From: Whitmania pigra
Taxonomy: Eukaryota > Annelida > Clitellata > Hirudinida > Haemopidae
DNA: 64,000 bases
NCBI GenBank assembly: GCA_021613335.1
Contig: JAJTWR010000260.1
Coordinates: forward strand, 1,863,501 to 1,927,500
Reading direction: 5' to 3'
Shown here: positions 20,014-30,832 of the stretch, piece after piece
Layout of the letters: every line of letters starts with the position of its first letter
Position numbering within the stretch: the stretch's first letter is position 1
Notes under the pieces: model-generated
Databases searched by the model: none
Told to the model about the DNA's origin: nothing
What the model saw: only the letters and a program-made list of their open reading frames with translations
Made by a program: the position numbers and the translations under genes

Positions 20014-20205
20014 GAATGGCGTGCAGGTTAGCCGAATTGGTTACGTGCCTGCATACGGCGGTAATGGCAACAGTCGTAATGTGTCGTGTTCGAAACCCAG
20101 CCTGCGCTGCCGCCAGCGTCCTTGGCAAGGAGCGCTCTATAAATGGTTAAAAGAAGCGCCTCTGACGCTATGCATATGGTGCTATATAAATGAAATTACA
20201 GCTAC
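20014..20205 (+). mobile_element. tRNA-derived SINE
   Basis: Pol III promoter boxes match consensus: A box TAGCCGAATTGG at 20029-20040 and B box GTTCGAAAC at 20088-20096. The 3' end (from about 20156) reads GCGCCTCTGACGCTATGC and then ends in TATAAATGAA. That segment matches the tail of the LINE at 38462-38500, so the SINE likely uses that LINE's machinery. Partial copies lie at 26600-26700 and 29475-29600. Confidence 0.85.
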
Positions 20206-22015
20206 AATTTCATTGATAAATGCCTTTGATGCTGTTTTTCGAAGTTTTGCGTCTTCCTGTCCAGTAAATAATTTTTATTACAGGAATCACATCATTGAGC
20301 AGGACCCGAGATTCGAGTACAAGAATGTAATAAATCAACCCAAAATGGCTCTAGAATTCCAACGAGCGTTGGCTAGGCCTGAAATTGCATGAAATCTCAC
20401 CTTGATCATCTTAAAATTTTTGAGATGATTAAAGACTCTAATTAACTGATACAGAAATATCATGTCATCTCTCCACCTATATCTTTTTCTTCTCCTTGCT
20501 CGTCCAGGTTAACTGATCATTCTGAATAATAGACATCTTTCAGGCGTTTAACAATTCTTTAATATGCTTGTTGCAATTTTTGCTGTTGGCTTCTTCAAAA
20601 ACACGTCATATTTGCTAATACTATCGGTAAATTTTCTATTTACACTTTGGCTGGATAAAATTGGAAAATTCGATTTTTGCCACAATTTTGAGAGGTCTTC
20701 ACAAATTTGTTTCAATCTTATTTCTCTTGATTTCTTACTCACAGCAAGCGCCAAGTAACAATTAAAACCTCTTTAGGCAATTTGCAGAAACTTTCTAGAG
20801 AATTCTCACTATATTTGAACATTTGTTTAGCGAATAACTGATTCATTGCTCAGGCACTCTTATTTCTCAATAAGTCGTTTGCCGTTTACTATTTGAAAGG
20901 CATTTATGACATAAAATTAACTCTTATTCAAATTACTCCATTTAAAGCAACACGCACTTAAAAACAATACTTTCGAGAAAAAATTGAATTTTGAAGGTTT
21001 ATTTTATTAAGATACACAAGAGGAATTTCTTGAATTCTGCCACCCTACAATTTCTAAAATTTCTACAATGACATCAACTTTACACGAACTTTACTGAAAT
21101 TGACCATTGCAAAATACTGCTCAGTAACCGGAATGAAGTTCAGTCAGAAACTCATTTGGATTTTCTTGGTTTTATTGTATGTTATTATTTTCTGCGAATT
21201 TCACTGCGAATCTTATTAACAACAGCAGTCTCAATTGCAAGCTGTTTGAAAATTGATACTTATTTTTGTCGTATTTGCTTCAATGATATGTCATGTGAAC
21301 CGCGAAAGCTAACAAGAAAATTGAGCTTTCCAATACACCTCCACTCAGTGGACCTCCATAGTTTCACCATTTTTGCTGTTTGATTATTTTCTGTTGTGTT
21401 TTGATATGTTAAGAAGTCGAGAACAGTTATTGTAATACAAGATTATTCACGCGAAGAGAAGCTGCCAGTAACTCCACAACATAATTGAACATAACAACAA
21501 ACTAAAAGTCAACACTCATTTAATTACGGCGTCACAACATTTTCCATCGTTATGCAATCTACGAACAGCCTGATATCTCAGAGCTTGCTGCAGACGTGCA
21601 GCCTCAGCTTCATGTAATCTCGTTAACTTAAAATTGTCAAGATTTACTATGATCAGTCCACCTACTTCACAACTTTGCCTTTATTCTCCTATACATGTGT
21701 CTTATTGCTTGCCTCATCTTGATGTTTATGAGGCATAAAATTTAGAATCTATTTTAGACGGTCTCATTTGCTCGGCCAACGGCGGTTCTCCGGATTCTGT
21801 TTCTGACCCTCGGCCGAAAACGGTTGTGCACTGATCTTAGGCGATCTTGCTCTTAGCGTTGCAAGAGAGATATTGGAAAAAAGAGGTTTTGCTTATGTCA
21901 TTGACCAGTTTGCGACGGTGACATCAAGAAAAATAAATCTTTTGTTACTAATTCGTTCGGACTGTCGTCCAACATATTCTTCGTCAAATAACGAAATTCC
22001 AAAAGCGCGGGTAAT
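20206..22015. other. Intergenic, no gene recognised
   Basis: AT-rich. Several ORFs of 60-75 codons have no domain. Bases 21893-21935 (GTCATTGACCAGTTTGC) recur at about 36322-36365, marking another dispersed repeat. Confidence 0.45.
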
Positions 22016-22085
22016 CGGCAGGGCTCGACGTTGCTTAACTTCGGTGATCTGAGAACCGATTTTTCAACGTGATTCGGCCGTAGCC
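22016..22085 (-). pseudogene. 5S rRNA-like fragment (5' half, degenerate)
   Basis: Read on the minus strand from 22085, the segment starts GGCTACGGCC and then follows the order of the first about 70 bases of metazoan 5S rRNA, including a recognisable A-box region (GTTAAGCAACGTCGAG in place of GCTAAGCAGGGTCGGG) and CTCAGATCACCG in place of CTGATCTCGG. Many substitutions and the absence of the 3' half argue against function. It may be a 5S-derived SINE head or a pseudogene. Confidence 0.5.
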
Positions 22086-22099
22086 CAGTTACATCGGTT

Positions 22100-22152
22100 T
22101 ATTTATTTATTTGATTATAGTCCATTGCATAACGAAGATGATTTGGACTAGT
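22100..22152 (-). repeat. SINE-tail repeat copy
   Basis: TTTATTTATTTATTTG then ATTATAGTCCATTGCATAAC matches the units at 14138-14272, one substitution in the core and a small change after it. Confidence 0.75.
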
Positions 22153-23427
22153 TACTTCGGTGGAAAACGAGTGCTTTTATAGCTCCATGAAACGAGTGAT
22201 GCGAAGAAAACAGATGCCGTGATCAGCGAGTGATCTGTTCATTTTTGGAATCTCTCCAAGACGAAAAGATAAATATTGAATCACTTTGGTCGTTTTTAAC
22301 TTGTATTTTAACAAAAATTTATACATGTGAAGGTGTAAATATTATGTTATAAACTATTAAAACACTTATTTTAAAGTCGTTTTAGTAATTTCGATGTGGC
22401 TAGCGGAGTCGAAAGTGGTGATAAGAAGCAAAAAAATTAGTCATCTTATCGGGAAGGACTGAAAGGTTTACTCATTGGAAAAGTTTGAAAAGAGTGATGC
22501 CTCATCAAGCAACAGAGAATGGCAGGAATTCCAGTGAGATCCCAATGTAAAACGGCTTGGAACCAAATACTGAAAACAAGTAACCAATATATTGTCAATA
22601 ATTTGATAGTGCCGTGTTTTTGCCAATTAGTCGTCAATAGGATGAATGTTTCTTAGCGAGTTTCCACTTGGCTAGAAAATTTGTTAGGATTTAATCAAAA
22701 TATATAACGAAATAATGTAATAATTCAACAAGCAGTTTAAATAGCATAGGACGGAAAGCGCCTTCACAATAGTCGCCAATAACTGCTTACAAGCGTCATA
22801 ATCTAAAAATATCACGTTCAGATGCATATTCATCCCTGTTTATTAAATTTATACGCATTCAGTTCAATTTTACTTGAAAATATCAGTAAAATATTATAGT
22901 GAAATAAAGACAATTTCCATGTGATTCAGATCCCCAAATTAATGGCGATTGACCGTATTATTCAGCTACTGATGAGCTGCAAGAAGCTGTACCACTTACC
23001 ACGAACAATACCTTGTTTACACTATTGGAATAATATTACAGTTTCGCTTACTTTACACAGCTATTAAAATTATTTTACCCCGAGACCAGCAACCTTCCTT
23101 TCATGGTACAGCTGAACATTTGTAGTAAACAGGGCCTGGTTAGTTCAGCGATTCTAGAACAACCTTGAAATAGCAAAGTAATGAATCTGTGTTTGCTAAC
23201 TGCTCTTCGATAATATTCATTATTTCATTATTTTGTAAAGCTTTAAACACTAAAGTCAGCATTAAGATGCAAACACATTTTGATGGAATATTTATGAATT
23301 ATCTGGACCGGAAATCAAACTCCCAGCTTGCGAACTTGTCGTAGACCAGCTAAATCCCTACTAAAAATAGCATTCTAAATGAACCAATAGCAAGAGAAGT
23401 CAAATTTTGGTTACGGATGTAGACGTT
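22153..23427. other. Upstream flank of EGR, no gene recognised
   Basis: AT-rich sequence without domain-bearing ORFs. Likely contains regulatory DNA for EGR, but nothing specific can be called before about 23420. Confidence 0.45.
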
Positions 23428-23437
23428 CCTTATTTAG
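23428..23437. promoter_or_regulatory. CArG-like box, candidate SRF site
   Basis: CCTTATTTAG differs from CC(A/T)6GG at one base. TTCC at 23426-23429 (reverse of an Ets GGAA core) overlaps it. Vertebrate EGR1 is driven by Ets/SRF serum response elements, so the pairing is plausible but not proven. Confidence 0.35.
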
Positions 23438-23586
23438 AAGTAATCAATAATATTCTACGTCACAAATTTAAATTGTTGAGATACTTCAATTATATTTATC
23501 GCTAGTTTATTGGTTTGTGATGTTACATAGGAATAAAATGGAAAATGAACTATTATAAAATACACGCAAAGCCTATGTTGGGTCAT

Positions 23587-23594
23587 TGACGTCA
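23587..23594. promoter_or_regulatory. Palindromic CRE upstream of EGR
   Basis: Perfect TGACGTCA, about 75 bp upstream of the TATA box. It is the consensus CREB/ATF site, and vertebrate EGR1 promoters also use CREs. Confidence 0.7.
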
Positions 23595-23662
23595 ATGCAC
23601 TGGCAATCAATTGTAGCGCGCTGCTACATAGTAATAAGCTCCGCCTTTTCCGTCTAATGTCA

Positions 23663-23670
23663 TATAAATA
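23663..23670 (+). promoter_or_regulatory. TATA box of EGR
   Basis: TATAAATA, about 130 bp before the EGR ATG. Transcription should start near 23693-23700, leaving a 5' UTR of about 100 bases. Confidence 0.65.
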
Positions 23671-23797
23671 CGTAGCTTGAGCAGGTTCATTCATAAATTT
23701 CCGGCACTCACGCGCCGGTTGTTTGTTTCATTCGAGCTTGGGAGTCATTTTATCTGTCTGCAATATTTAGCTAAGTAAGCATTTAGCAGTTTGTAAA

Positions 23798-25230
23798 ATG
23801 ATTATGGAAATAAACGGGTCATCCCTCGGAAAATTCGGATTGGATCAGTTACCTACTCCGAGTTTTGACACTCTCGCAGGCTTTGCCTTTTCTTCTCCGT
23901 CGCCACTTTTTTCAACCTCTGGCTGCTTTGATTTACCGTCAGGAGATGCTGCACTCAACACTCCAGCTTTAATAGCATCTATTGAAAAATTTGATTTCTC
24001 AAAACTTCTACCTCCATCATCTGGTGAGTATGATAGTGCTAAAGTTAAACACTGTAATCTTACTAATGTTGTATTTATGCAGACTTAACAGATGAGAAAT
24101 GTGGAAATGATCGTTCATTGTTGCCATCATTCTCAGCTCCATATAGCATTGCAGATGCAAGCAAGATGACAGTTATTCTGCCTAAAGATTTTTTAGAGGA
24201 TGATAAGGACATATCATCAAGTGAAAGTGCTGCAATCTCAAACGAAAACTTGGAATTGATAAGTTCCCTCATAGATTCCTACCAAAATGAAAACAATGAA
24301 GTTATGCATGTTGATGACGCGTGGCTCAATCAAATGTCTATTGGGAGCAGAGAAGTAAGAATTACTGGAACAGGACAGACAATAGATGGGATGAATCCAA
24401 GAAGCTCAAATTCATTTACCATGAGCAATGTCTTTTCTTCAAACACTATGAACATTATTCAGCCTCAGGCACAAACAATAAATATGGGTCAAAATGAAGA
24501 AGGTTCAAACAAGGAACATCTTGAACAAAATTTACTTTCCTTTGTTTATCCTAATCCTGATCAGACCATTTGTCAAGTTCTTCCCATCCAATCTGTCGAC
24601 AATGTCACTCTACAGCCAGTTTCATCTTGTGAAACTTCATTTTTTCGTGACATGCCTCTCACGACCTCGGAAGTGACTTTCACCACGTCATCTACGACAA
24701 GTACCTCAGGAGGCAGTGTCATTATGATAGAGAGAATTCCTGTAAAGAGTGAACCATTGGAAAGTGCCAACCCTCCATCACCAGGTAATGTGGAAGAAAC
24801 TTTTAAAGGGAATGCTTCCCCTTCTCAAGTGAAATTTTTACCTATGAAGCCAAGAAAGTATCCCAGTAGAACGAACGGCGTCGACGTCAGAGACAGGCCT
24901 TTCGCGTGCCCGGCCGAGTCCTGCGACAGAAGGTTTTCTCGAAGCGACGAGTTAACACGACACATCAGAATCCATACAGGTCATAAGCCTTTTCAATGCC
25001 AAGTTTGTCAGCGTTCGTTCAGCAGAAGCGACCATCTTACGACGCATACTCGAACTCACACCGGTGAAAAACCATATGCTTGTGACATTTGTGAACGCAG
25101 GTTCTCAAGAAGTGATGAAAAGACTAGGCACATGAGAGTGCACAACAAGAATAAAGTAAAATCTGTAACAAAGAACGAAAACGGCATCCTGTCGAACAAT
25201 TTCATTTGCACGAATATAAAGGTTCCTTAA
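23798..25230 (+). CDS. EGR: Early growth response (EGR) zinc-finger transcription factor
   Basis: Nuclear immediate-early transcription factor. Exons 23798-24023 and 24083-25230 join across a 59-bp intron (GTGAGT...TATGCAG) in phase, giving 457 residues. Three C2H2 fingers lie at about 349-428. Their recognition helices RSDELTR, RSDHLTT and RSDEKTR match vertebrate EGR1 in the first two and nearly so in the third, so the target should be the GC-rich GCGTGGGCG-type site. The Ser/Thr-rich N-terminal two thirds holds a VKSEP motif that fits SUMO attachment (about residue 296). Only about 29 residues follow the fingers, against 100 or more in vertebrate EGR1. The ATG follows a TATA box, CRE and CArG-like box, consistent with signal-induced expression. 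The 3' UTR has one ATTTA (25354). Which vertebrate EGR it equals cannot be said. Confidence 0.95.
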
Positions 25231-25405
25231 TTGCTAAATCATACCCCATGTGCTTGTGTTTTGTACTTTTTGTCCGGTGAAAATTTCTCATAAACAGTTG
25301 CTTAGATGAAATTAACTGCCGGTCCAGTTAAGTCTGAGTATTTTTCGTTGTAGATTTATTTGTGATATTGTGTTAAATAAGTGGCCACTTGAACTAGATC
25401 ACTGA

Positions 25406-25411
25406 AATAAA
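25406..25411 (+). terminator. Polyadenylation signal of EGR
   Basis: AATAAA, 176 bases after the EGR stop codon. A 3' end near 25425-25435 would leave about 350 bp to the convergent TMEM19 stop. Confidence 0.6.
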
Positions 25412-25781
25412 TTATCCAATATTTAACATGTCTTTCCCTTGGACATACATATCTTACATGTATTTTAGGCATCTTTTATTTGAATCATTATGACATGAAA
25501 TCAACTAAGTAATGAGCCCAGGCTTGCAAGAAGTTGGCAACACTTTGTTTTTGCATTTCTAAATGCCATCACTATAAATAACTTTATTAAATTTTCAACC
25601 TCAGCTAACATGTACTTCCAATGTTTAAATTAATTTGGTTGGATATCTTGGCTAGAATTTAGATGAAGCAAATATTTGTAATTGAAATTTATATTATGTT
25701 CTCCCAACATGACTCCACCTACAAAAAAAATCAGAATGTTTTATTTGGCATTTTTGTCATTATCAAAAATTTTTGCCTTGT

Positions 25782-27436
25782 CTACTGATAATGTTCAAAT
25801 ATTTTGTAAGCAGTCAGTGATGTTATTGCTGCAGCAAATAAGGATGCAAGGAGATTAATATTGTGGTTGTCAAAGAAAGGAGTTCCTGATATGGGTATGA
25901 CATCCTTCCCAGGATATTCACAAATTACTCCTGTTTCTTTATTTCTCCCTAAAACAAATTTCTCCTCATTAGTTATAACATATTAACTTAGAGATAAAAA
26001 TATTCAAAAATATACCAGAAAATTGTAAAGTGGCTCCTAGCAATGAATCCATCAGAGAACCTATAAAACCGGCATACATGCCAAGAATAATTACTGGCCA
26101 TTGTGGTGGAGAAGCATCGAGTAATTCTGCATCGACGACAAGAGTATTCATGATAAAAAATGTCAACCCAATTAACAAGCCGCCCAGAATGCTTGCCATT
26201 GTCCCGACCAAAGATACAGCTCCATTTGTTCCTGTTAAATTATAAATTGAATGTATATAAATTAGTGTGAAGAGATTTTTAATGAATTTACCTCTAGGGA
26301 CTCTTCTTAAGTTTGTGATTAATCTGGGTTCAGCTCCTACAGCAGATCCAATTTCAGAAGCAAAGGTGTCTCCACAGCTACAAGCAATTGCTCCAATGAT
26401 TCCACAGGAAAGCCATGAAGAAGTGTAATATTTGGAAAAATTGATTGGCAATTCTTTGGAGCCACTATCAATACAATACAACAGTGCCAGTTCAGCAGCT
26501 ATTCCTCCATTGCAAATAACTTGAAGCCAATTCCTTTTACCTCCTGTCAAAAATGTAACGCTTTTTATTAAACAAAATTCTTATAAAGCTGGTAAACTGT
26601 TTATGGCAACAGTCGTATTGCCTGCATTGCCGCCTGCGCCCTTGGGAAGGAACGCTATTTAAAGGCTACAAGAAGCTCCTCTGATATAAATGAAGTACAA
26701 TTACAATGAAATAATTTAGTGGTTACTTAAAACAAGCTAATAGTTCAAGACAGTGTAATTTTTTTGTAAGTATAATTGCAATAGATCTCATTTTAATATT
26801 ACCTTCCTTGAAATTTTCTTCAAATGTCCTTTTAACTATACTCTTCCAATTAGTAACTTTAGAGCAAACAATAAAGAATACCAAAAGAGAAGCCATAAAA
26901 GAATAGCTGCTCATAGTCATTATAAAGCCAATAATAAATGCTGAAAATGCAATAGATTAAATGAAACATTTGTTTGAAATGCTTAAAAACGTAATAAACC
27001 TGTTTGTGAACCGCTATAATTCAAGCTCCCTTTCCGTAGACCATAATATGAAGCAAATAGCGGAGTAACTATCGATAATAAGCATCTCGATGGTTTGATA
27101 AAAGGAACTGTAAAACATAAATCTCAGATTAAATTTTATCACAAACGTATAAAGCCATGTCGTAAATTACTTAATGCAGAAACCTTCGTAAGAACCTAAA
27201 ACAGGTACCACAATAGAAAGAAACCAAAACATTAAAGTTCCGGACACCACAAAAAACATAAAACAAGGCATAAATAATACTTTTAATGATATTAAGTTTG
27301 TTAACGTCATTGCGCTAAAACTAATCACTAAATGGAAATTGGCAACCACTGCAGCACCTCGAGCACGGTAATTTTTGAAGCATAGTATCCAAACAGAGAA
27401 GACATGAATATTAGGTAGTTTTACTAATAACACCAT
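25782..27436 (-). CDS. TMEM19: Transmembrane protein 19 (TMEM19/DUF92 family)
   Basis: Six exons join with all phases equal to 1: 27184-27436, 27000-27107, 26803-26940, 26292-26543, 26016-26231, 25782-25948, giving 377 residues (human about 336). Hydrophobic helices are spread over the whole length. Family-specific stretches include CLLSIVTPLFASYYGLRKGS, KRNWLQVICNGG with ELALLY, CSCGDTFASEIG, PRLITNLRRVPRGTNG, ASPPQWPVI and GSLMDSLLGATLQFSG. The last exon covers GRNKETGVICEYPG and a final membrane segment. The extra length is N-terminal; initiation at the internal Met of MTLTNL is an alternative. The biochemical role is not established; the bacterial and plant relatives in DUF92 include phytyl-phosphate kinase VTE6. 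The gene is convergent with EGR. Intron 3 (26544-26802) carries a SINE fragment. Confidence 0.93.
26600..26700 (+). repeat. SINE fragment in TMEM19 intron
   Basis: TGGCAACAGTCGTATTGCC, then CGCCTGCGCC and CCTTGGGAAGGAACGCTATT align with the middle of the SINE at 20014. The tRNA-like A box is missing and the 3' end is partly deleted. Confidence 0.7.
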
Positions 27437-27545
27437 TTTGATTAAACTAAAAATTATTATAATAATTGATTAACTAATTTAGAAACATTTAACCAAAAAA
27501 ATACTTTTTATAAGTAAGGAGATAGATCGATGAAAAACGCAGATA

Positions 27546-29123
27546 CAGTGCTAGAAAAAATGTTACGACAGTCCCCATTTTTTGTAATAACTTAAGTTTA
27601 AATTATCGTACGAAGCTCAAATTTAAAAGAGCTGTATAATATCTTTAAATAATATAACTCGTTTATTTTTTTTCACTTTGATCAAGAATTAAGCGCAAAT
27701 ACCACAAAAATCCATTTTTTTGCATAGAAATATTGTTACGACAGTTTACAAAAAACTCATGAATTTCAGTATTTTGGCAAAATTTTTTTTTAAAACTAAA
27801 TGAAATAATGTTTCAATAAGATGTCATTCCTTCTTTCTTAGAAATAACATCTATGCACTTATTCTTCATGGAGAAAATCAGTGTTTTGATGACCTTTTCA
27901 TCCAAATTTCTCCAGGCGCTCCAAATCCCTTTTTTCAATTCATTTTCTATGTTATATTGCTGTCCATTGCCATAAACTGATCTTGAAAGAAAGCCCCAGA
28001 CATTTTCAATCGGATTCAAGTCAGGTGAACACGCAGGCCAGTCCATCACTTGCATGGTGGACTCCTGGAAAAATGCTCTGGTTGCCTTGGAAACATGAAT
28101 AGGAGCATTATCTTGCTGAAATTCAGTTGTTTTGCTTCAGCAAAAGGAAGGAGATAATCCTTGAGCATTTTGATGTACTTCTGAGAGTCCTGCCTCCCTT
28201 TCAAAATTATCAGTTCAGTCCTCCCAAATGCTGAAATTCCTCCCCATACCATCACAGAGCCTCCTCCGTGTTTTCTGCTAAAAAAAAAACATCTCTTTCT
28301 TTTCTAAGATCATGCCAGTAATATTTATAGCCATCTGGACCATCAAGGTTGAATTTTTTTTCATCTGTGAAAATTACGCGTTCCCATCTTTCGTTGTAGC
28401 TGACCATCTCTTTGGCCCAGAAGGGGCGTTTTTCTTGTGATGGACTTTCAACGCTGGAGCTCGCTTTCGCATTTCGTATTTCGACTGTCCACTTGAATTA
28501 AGATAATTGCAGACTGTCCTAACTTAGACATCCAAGTCCAGTTTATCTTTTAGCTGTTTACACGAATATTTCCCTTGTGAAGCCTCCCTGATGAGACGTC
28601 TCTGAATCTGATTCGAGAGTTTTTTCGGTCCTCCGCCCTTGTACTTCTTCCCATATGAGTCTGGATCATCCAAAAAACATTTGATGACAGCTCTTGACCT
28701 ATTCAACTCATTTGCAATCTTTCTTATTGAATAGTTTGCCTTCCTAAAGGCCTTAACTTGTCTTCTTTCTCCTTCTGTCAAACCTGCTTTCTACCCCATG
28801 ATGAAATGAATGTAAAAGGAAGTTTTGAATTTCACACTCCTTTACATAGCCTTCTTAATGACAATTTAATGTTTGATCCTTCTAACGAGACTTTGAAATT
28901 GATGAAACGAGTCCAAAACGGAAACTGTCGTAATAATATTTCCAGGCCAAAAATGGTTCATTTGCATAATTTACGGGAACCATTAACCCATATGAAAGGA
29001 AATTTTGCACGATGTTTACAAATGGTGTTTTATATAATTGCTGAAAATTTCAGCAAGATATGTTAATTTGTAAGGAAATTATCCACAAAAAGTGGGTATG
29101 TCGTAACAATATTTCTAGCACTG
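27546..29123 (-). mobile_element. Tc1-like element, copy 1 (defective, IR/DR ends)
   Basis: Ends CAGTGCTAGAAA...TTTCTAGCACTG sit beside TA on both sides (27544-27545, 29124-29125). Each end has an outer and an inner TGTTACGACAGT-type repeat, the IR/DR arrangement known from Sleeping Beauty-type Tc1 elements. Length is 1,578 bp. It is almost identical to the inverted copy at 44880-46460. It lies about 110 bp upstream of the TMEM19 start, in the same orientation as TMEM19. Confidence 0.93.
27813..28800 (-). pseudogene. Tc1-like transposase, copy 1, multiple lesions
   Basis: Remnants of a DDE transposase: ANYSIRKIANELNRSRAVIK helix-turn-helix with GGPKK (28781-28524), then TDEKKFNLDG, VWGGISAFGRTEL, QDNAPIHVS and DLNPIENVWG. 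Reading from the presumed ATG, the third codon is TAG. A TAA follows LDLDV, and frameshifts occur before PFWAKEMV, in the T-run before the GGGSVMVWGG region, and before QQDNAPIH. All are also present in copy 2. Confidence 0.9.
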
Positions 29124-29125
29124 TA

Positions 29126-29470
29126 TAAATATGTTGTACTTAATTGAAGCGTGCCTGTCGTATGTGTGTTTATTTTATTTAACGTTCATTTCATAAGCTT
29201 CAAGAGGCCATGAATCCTCTTATCTAGCCTTTGCACTTTCCTCTCCTGGAGATGGAATACTTTATGACACTATTAAGAGATCCAGATGCATATTATGATG
29301 TGATTGTAAACCTATCTGCATGTGCTCTCTATTTAGAAAGTTTAATAAAATGATGTCGTCAGTGACGAATTACATGAAACTTTAACTCGTTACTTGTTAG
29401 AAAATACTTTTAGATCGGACCATTGCAAATGTTTACAAGCTATTTTAAGTATTTATTTTTGGCATGTGAG
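29126..29470. other. Intergenic, nothing recognised
   Basis: AT-rich spacer between the Tc1-like copy and a SINE fragment; no ORF or repeat called. Confidence 0.4.
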
Positions 29471-29474
29471 TTGA

Positions 29475-29660
29475 TTCAGAAGATCTCGTTCCTGCGAACG
29501 GTGGTGAAAGCAAAGGTTTTATGTGTCGTGTTCGCAACCCAGCTCGCACCGCCAGGGAGAGCCCTCAGGTAGGGGCACTATATAAATGGTGGATCGAATA
29601 AGTAGTGCCTAGGAGTCCAAATCCTTTCAGTTATGCAACGGACTATAATCAAATAAATAA
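29475..29660 (+). mobile_element. Degenerate SINE followed by the (AAAT)n tail unit
   Basis: GTGTCGTGTTCGCAACCCAG matches the B-box part of the 20-kb SINE, and GGGCACTATATAAATGG its 3' part. The tail unit CCAAATCCTTTCAGTTATGC, then AACGGACTATAATC and (AAAT)n, follows at 29606-29660. This links the (AAAT)n tail seen elsewhere to a SINE body. Confidence 0.6.
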
Positions 29661-29812
29661 ATAAGTAGTGCCTAATGGTTAAGACTGCGCCTCCCACGAT
29701 GACTCAAAATAAACCGGCTAAATACAATGTGATTTACATAGTTATAGTAAAATAATTTAGACTGCTAAAAAAGGTTACAAAAAGTGTTCTTAATTTAGTG
29801 ATCACTTTTCTC

Positions 29813-30720
29813 CAGTGATGAGCTTTAACTACTTAAAAAGTACTACTGTAGTTAATTACTTTTATAAAAATGTAGTTAGTAACTATTTTTAAATAAGTAG
29901 TTAGTAACTACTCCCTAACTACTTGCATAGTAGTTAACTACCTTTTAACTACTTTTTAAACTACTTTTCCGTTGACATTTGATAAAATTAATTTTCTGGA
30001 CAATTGAACAAAACATAATTATTAGCATATTTATTTACACTAGTAACATTTTCAACAAAATTTTATTGTCCAAATTAATCAAAAACAGAAGTATTCAGTG
30101 GATGTTTCAAGCGATCTCTTAAAAAAATCATCATGTCAACATGATTATCCGATAATTTACATCGTCTGTTAAAAAACCTGCCCTGCTACACTAAAAAGTC
30201 TTTCAACTGCTGCCGAACATGGTAATGTTGAATTAAGCTTGATGAATGCAGCACAAACAATTGGATAATTAAGTAGAGTTTGTACATTTCTTGCGGAGTT
30301 TGATAAATAATCATTAAGCTGTTCAGCTACCTCATTATTACGAGAGTTTGGTACACTTTCCATATAGTCATATAAATCATCATATTCACTGTTCTGAGCC
30401 GCATTGTCCGCAGAGGTGGTGATTGTTAACGACACCTTGTAATTTTTGGCTTTAAAAATGTTGAACCCGTAATGTCCTGTACAACCTCAGCTTTTTTTAC
30501 ACTGCGATAAACTGAGTTTGATAATGATGAAACCTTTGCCACTGATCTATCACAAAGTCGTTTGTATTGCAGATTATCCCTTGCTTTCATTGCATCCACA
30601 GTAGCCACAAGATTTAAGGTATGATTACCGCAGCGCTTACGAGGAGGCAAAAGAAGCACATTATCCGCATTATCAATATCTTGTTCGTTTTCAATCACAT
30701 CGGCTATACCGCACGTCGGC
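29813..30720 (-). mobile_element. hAT element relic with AACTACT-rich end
   Basis: Starts CAGTGATGAGC and has about 150 bp of AACTACTT/AGTAGTTA repeats (29825-29965), the subterminal repeat style of hAT elements. The minus strand holds transposase remnants (next entry). No clean right end was found. Confidence 0.6.
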
Positions 30721-30760
30721 ACCGGGATTCGAACCAGTGTTGCCACCAAAATATGCTTTA
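30170..30760 (-). pseudogene. hAT transposase remnant
   Basis: Two frames: LPPRKRCGNHTLNLVATVDA (hAT zinc/CHTLNL region) about 30655-30595, and the C-terminal dimerisation domain YPIVCAAFIKLNSTLPCSAA, then VERLFSVAGQVF, about 30270-30170. The order and spacing fit a hAT transposase with most of its middle deleted. Confidence 0.8.
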
Positions 30761-30775
30761 GATTTAACCATCATC
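30715..30775 (-). repeat. tRNA-like T-arm fragment, SINE head candidate
   Basis: GGTTCGAATCCCGGTGCCG on the minus strand is a perfect T-arm plus acceptor end of a tRNA. The upstream part does not give a good A box or a foldable anticodon arm, so it is not called a tRNA gene. A similar piece, GGTTCCGAATCCCGACGCC, lies near 47255. Confidence 0.5.
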
Positions 30776-30832
30776 AAGAAATTTAAAAGAAGGTTCTTAC
30801 ATAATTTTATTAGCAGCGAATGACAGTCTTGT

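Noticed and set aside
20014..20205. Functional tRNA gene at the SINE
   Set aside because: A and B boxes are good but their spacing is longer than in tRNAs, the arms do not pair fully, and a LINE-like tail follows.
28758..29066. 102-codon ORF repeated in both Tc1-like copies (also at 44939-45247)
   Set aside because: It lies antisense in the 5' region of the element and is conserved only because the copies are nearly identical; no domain.
30715..30775. Functional tRNA gene
   Set aside because: Only the T-arm and acceptor end are tRNA-like; no good A box or anticodon arm was found.
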